From: Verrucomicrobiales bacterium
GTDB lineage: Bacteria; Verrucomicrobiota; Verrucomicrobiia; Verrucomicrobiales; Akkermansiaceae
Reading direction: 5' to 3'
Assembly (NCBI GenBank): GCA_003527555.1
Contig: DPWT01000022.1
Location: 1 to 8,061, forward strand
DNA length: 8,061 bases
Under the pieces are notes generated by a model. The model ran no database searches and was not told the origin of the DNA. It saw nothing but the letters and a program-made list of their open reading frames with translations. This document shows, piece after piece, positions 6,389 through 8,061 of the stretch. Both the position numbers and the translations under genes were made by a program. The first letter of the stretch is position 1; each line of letters starts with the position of its first letter.

Positions 6389-7950
6389 GGTTTAGTTTCC
6401 GTTTTGTGTGAGTGATCTGGGATCGGAAGCGCTTTGAGTTCCTTTCCAGCTTCTTTCATTTCGATTCTGATGAATTCGTAGAGTGTAGTAACCACAGTAA
6501 TGAGCGGTAGATTAGCAAATTTTGCTCCGGCATCAATCTCAGGCTCTAGCAACGGACCTGAAATTACAAGGTCACGCATGACTCGATCGGGTGTATCGAG
6601 ATCATACCACCAGCGGCCGGGACGTCCGAATAAATGTGATCCATGAATGCCGCGTGACAGATAGGCGGCAGCCTCTGGGGATGCCACGATACGAGTGACC
6701 GAGAGGTGGCCGTCGCGTACAGACATGTTACCGTTGCTCATGATCGACAGATCCTCGCTGATCAGTCGGGCGCCGCTCCAGCGTAGCGTTCCTTGTCTGA
6801 AAACGATAGGTAGAAAAAGTTCCTCAAACGTGACGTTGTGATTGCCATGTTGCTCTCGGATCAAAAATTGATTGGTTGAGAGTGCGCCATTAGCTCGCCA
6901 GCTCTTTGGTTGATGTAATAGCCCGTTGAGCGTTATCTGTGCGGCTACGGAATCTGCTTTTACTTCCATGGCTATGTGTTCGAGCCATTGGGCGCCATCG
7001 ATTTTTTGACGGTCAACTGATAGATCAATCAGGAAGGGGAGTCGGCCGATACGGTTTTTGCCAAGCCCGAGCTGGGCGATGGTTCTCGCTTGGACTCCGC
7101 CGAGGTCGATGATTTGTTCTTCAATTTTCAGGTAGGGGCGTTCCCAGACGATTTTTTGTTGAATGTCGTTCTGTTCATCTAGGCCTACTAAGCGGATGCT
7201 GCCAATATTGATTATGCCCTCAGTATTTTCTCCCAAGAGAATGTGGTCGTAGTTGAGGTTGTTAATATCAATGATATCGAGCTGTTTGGATGCTGATATT
7301 AAACGGCACCGTGCGTTGGTGATTTTCAAATGCACGGGTAGTTTGTGTGGTGTCGTTTTCTTCTCAGCGAGAGGTGATTTGGGTGTCGGGGTAATTGGAT
7401 TTTTTTTAGGCGTTGTAGGTGTGTTAGGTTCAGTAGTAGATGGTTTAGTCTCGGGCGACGCCGGTTTTGCTGGTGTTGGTTTTTGTGCCTTTGGTATTGA
7501 GGTATTGGAGGCTATTGCCGCAAACATTTCCAAACTCATGGTGAGATCAGGGGAATTGATCTCTATGTTACGTGGATAAACTTGGCCGCGCGCCAACTGA
7601 CGCCAATACGGGCGAATGCGCATTTTTTTGACGACCATAAACGGCTGATTTGTCTGGGCGCGCAGTTCCTCCGGTTGAAGCATCTCGGTGTCATACAGGC
7701 TGATGCCATTCCACGGCGACCACGACATGCTGCCGATACCCCAGTCCTGCCCAGTGCGTTTATTTAACTCTGTCTCTATACTATTTGTTCCCCATGCGCT
7801 AGTGAGCCAGAGGTTGGAAGCTCCGAAGAGTGTGAGTGTTATTATAACACCCCAGCATAGGAAACGTAATGAGTGATGTCCTATCGACGACTTTGATCGA
7901 AGAGTTTTCTCTGTCGAATCGGTATTCGAACTATTGGCCTTCTGGGCCAT
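6385..7950 (-). CDS. AsmA-like inner-membrane-anchored periplasmic protein
   Basis: This 521-residue protein has a short cytoplasmic N-terminus, one membrane helix at about 29-51, and a large periplasmic part rich in short beta-strand-like segments. The segment after the helix, TGQDWGIGSMSWSPWNGISLYDTEML (66-91), resembles the start of AsmA-type proteins, where a membrane helix precedes a beta-rich repeat. The C-terminal DLVISGPLLEPEIDAGAKF (460-478) resembles AsmA C-terminal strands. Known relatives (AsmA, YhdP, TamB, YdbH) are linked to lipid movement to the outer membrane; the same role here is inference. A Pro/Thr/Lys-rich, probably disordered linker (about 151-205) separates the first segment from the rest. 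ATG 7950 lies 3 bases after the upstream stop codon, and only a weak AAGAAG precedes it. Its stop codon overlaps the rsmD start. The membrane topology is firm; the AsmA assignment is moderate because it rests on pattern, not alignment. Confidence 0.72.
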   Translation of the reverse strand: MAQKANSSNTDSTEKTLRSKSSIGHHSLRFLCWGVIITLTLFGASNLWLTSAWGTNSIETELNKRTGQDWGIGSMSWSPWNGISLYDTEMLQPEELRAQTNQPFMVVKKMRIRPYWRQLARGQVYPRNIEINSPDLTMSLEMFAAIASNTSIPKAQKPTPAKPASPETKPSTTEPNTPTTPKKNPITPTPKSPLAEKKTTPHKLPVHLKITNARCRLISASKQLDIIDINNLNYDHILLGENTEGIINIGSIRLVGLDEQNDIQQKIVWERPYLKIEEQIIDLGGVQARTIAQLGLGKNRIGRLPFLIDLSVDRQKIDGAQWLEHIAMEVKADSVAAQITLNGLLHQPKSWRANGALSTNQFLIREQHGNHNVTFEELFLPIVFRQGTLRWSGARLISEDLSIMSNGNMSVRDGHLSVTRIVASPEAAAYLSRGIHGSHLFGRPGRWWYDLDTPDRVMRDLVISGPLLEPEIDAGAKFANLPLITVVTTLYEFIRIEMKEAGKELKALPIPDHSHKTETKP

Positions 7951-7953
7951 CGG

Positions 7954-8061
7954 CTACTTCTTTTTTGGCGGTGTAAAACGAATCACTAGGCTTTTATCTG
8001 CAAGTTTTAAACCGGAGGTGCTTTCCTGTAAGCGGTAGATAAGAAGGCAGTGTTTGCCGTC
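7954..8061 (-). CDS. 3' end of an unidentified gene (35 residues visible)
   Basis: Read inward from the window edge, this frame is open for 35 codons and ends at TAG (7954-7956), 3 bases before the start of the AsmA-like gene. The visible C-terminus contains CLLIYRLQES and ends in the basic stretch RFTPPKKK. This is too little to assign a family. The tight spacing suggests it is co-transcribed with, and possibly translationally linked to, the downstream genes. It is called coding because of the open frame and operon-like spacing. Confidence 0.6.
   Translation of the reverse strand, partial: DGKHCLLIYRLQESTSGLKLADKSLVIRFTPPKKK

Noticed and set aside
7253..7579. Plus-strand open frame of 108 codons rich in Gly and Val
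   Set aside because: It is antisense to the Pro/Thr linker of the AsmA-like gene, since Pro codons read as Gly on the other strand.

Overview
The window looks like ordinary chromosome from a Gram-negative (diderm) bacterium. The firmest sign is a complete Kdo transferase gene (waaA), which implies lipopolysaccharide, together with an AsmA-like envelope protein and an esterase-like enzyme with a signal peptide. The style of several proteins is what I would expect from Verrucomicrobiota or a relative in the PVC group: an FGGGW-type secreted hydrolase, a WaaA with a GKSW...GGQNPAEA signature, and a large uncharacterised protein ending in a Lys/Ala-rich tail. That taxonomic placement is recollection and inference, not something the sequence proves. 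No rRNA, tRNA, CRISPR array, insertion sequence, integrase or phage gene was seen.

Left part (1-1819). A dihydroxyacetone kinase DhaK-type gene (minus strand, cut by the window edge) and a D-2-hydroxyacid dehydrogenase gene (plus strand) diverge from a 103-base spacer. The spacer holds a plausible promoter that would start transcription at or next to the dehydrogenase start codon. Both enzymes act on small hydroxy-ketone or hydroxy-acid metabolites, so they may belong to one sugar or sugar-acid catabolic route.

Middle (1833-2867). A secreted alpha/beta hydrolase gene (minus) converges on the dehydrogenase with 13 bases between stop codons. Upstream of it is a 201-base gap with no gene.

Right part (2868-8061). 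Five minus-strand genes are packed as a probable operon, read from right to left: the 3' end of an unidentified gene, an AsmA-like membrane-anchored protein, rsmD (16S rRNA guanine-N2 methyltransferase), waaA (Kdo transferase), and a 539-residue protein of unknown function with Arg-rich and Lys-rich disordered ends. Spacings are 3 bases, a 4-base ATGA overlap, 11 bases and 21 bases. The cluster mixes envelope building (AsmA-like, WaaA) with ribosome modification (RsmD).

I did not find a clearly novel multi-gene system. The items most worth a second look are the 539-residue unknown protein, the AsmA-like/WaaA linkage, the possible leaderless dehydrogenase promoter, and the divergent kinase/dehydrogenase pair.
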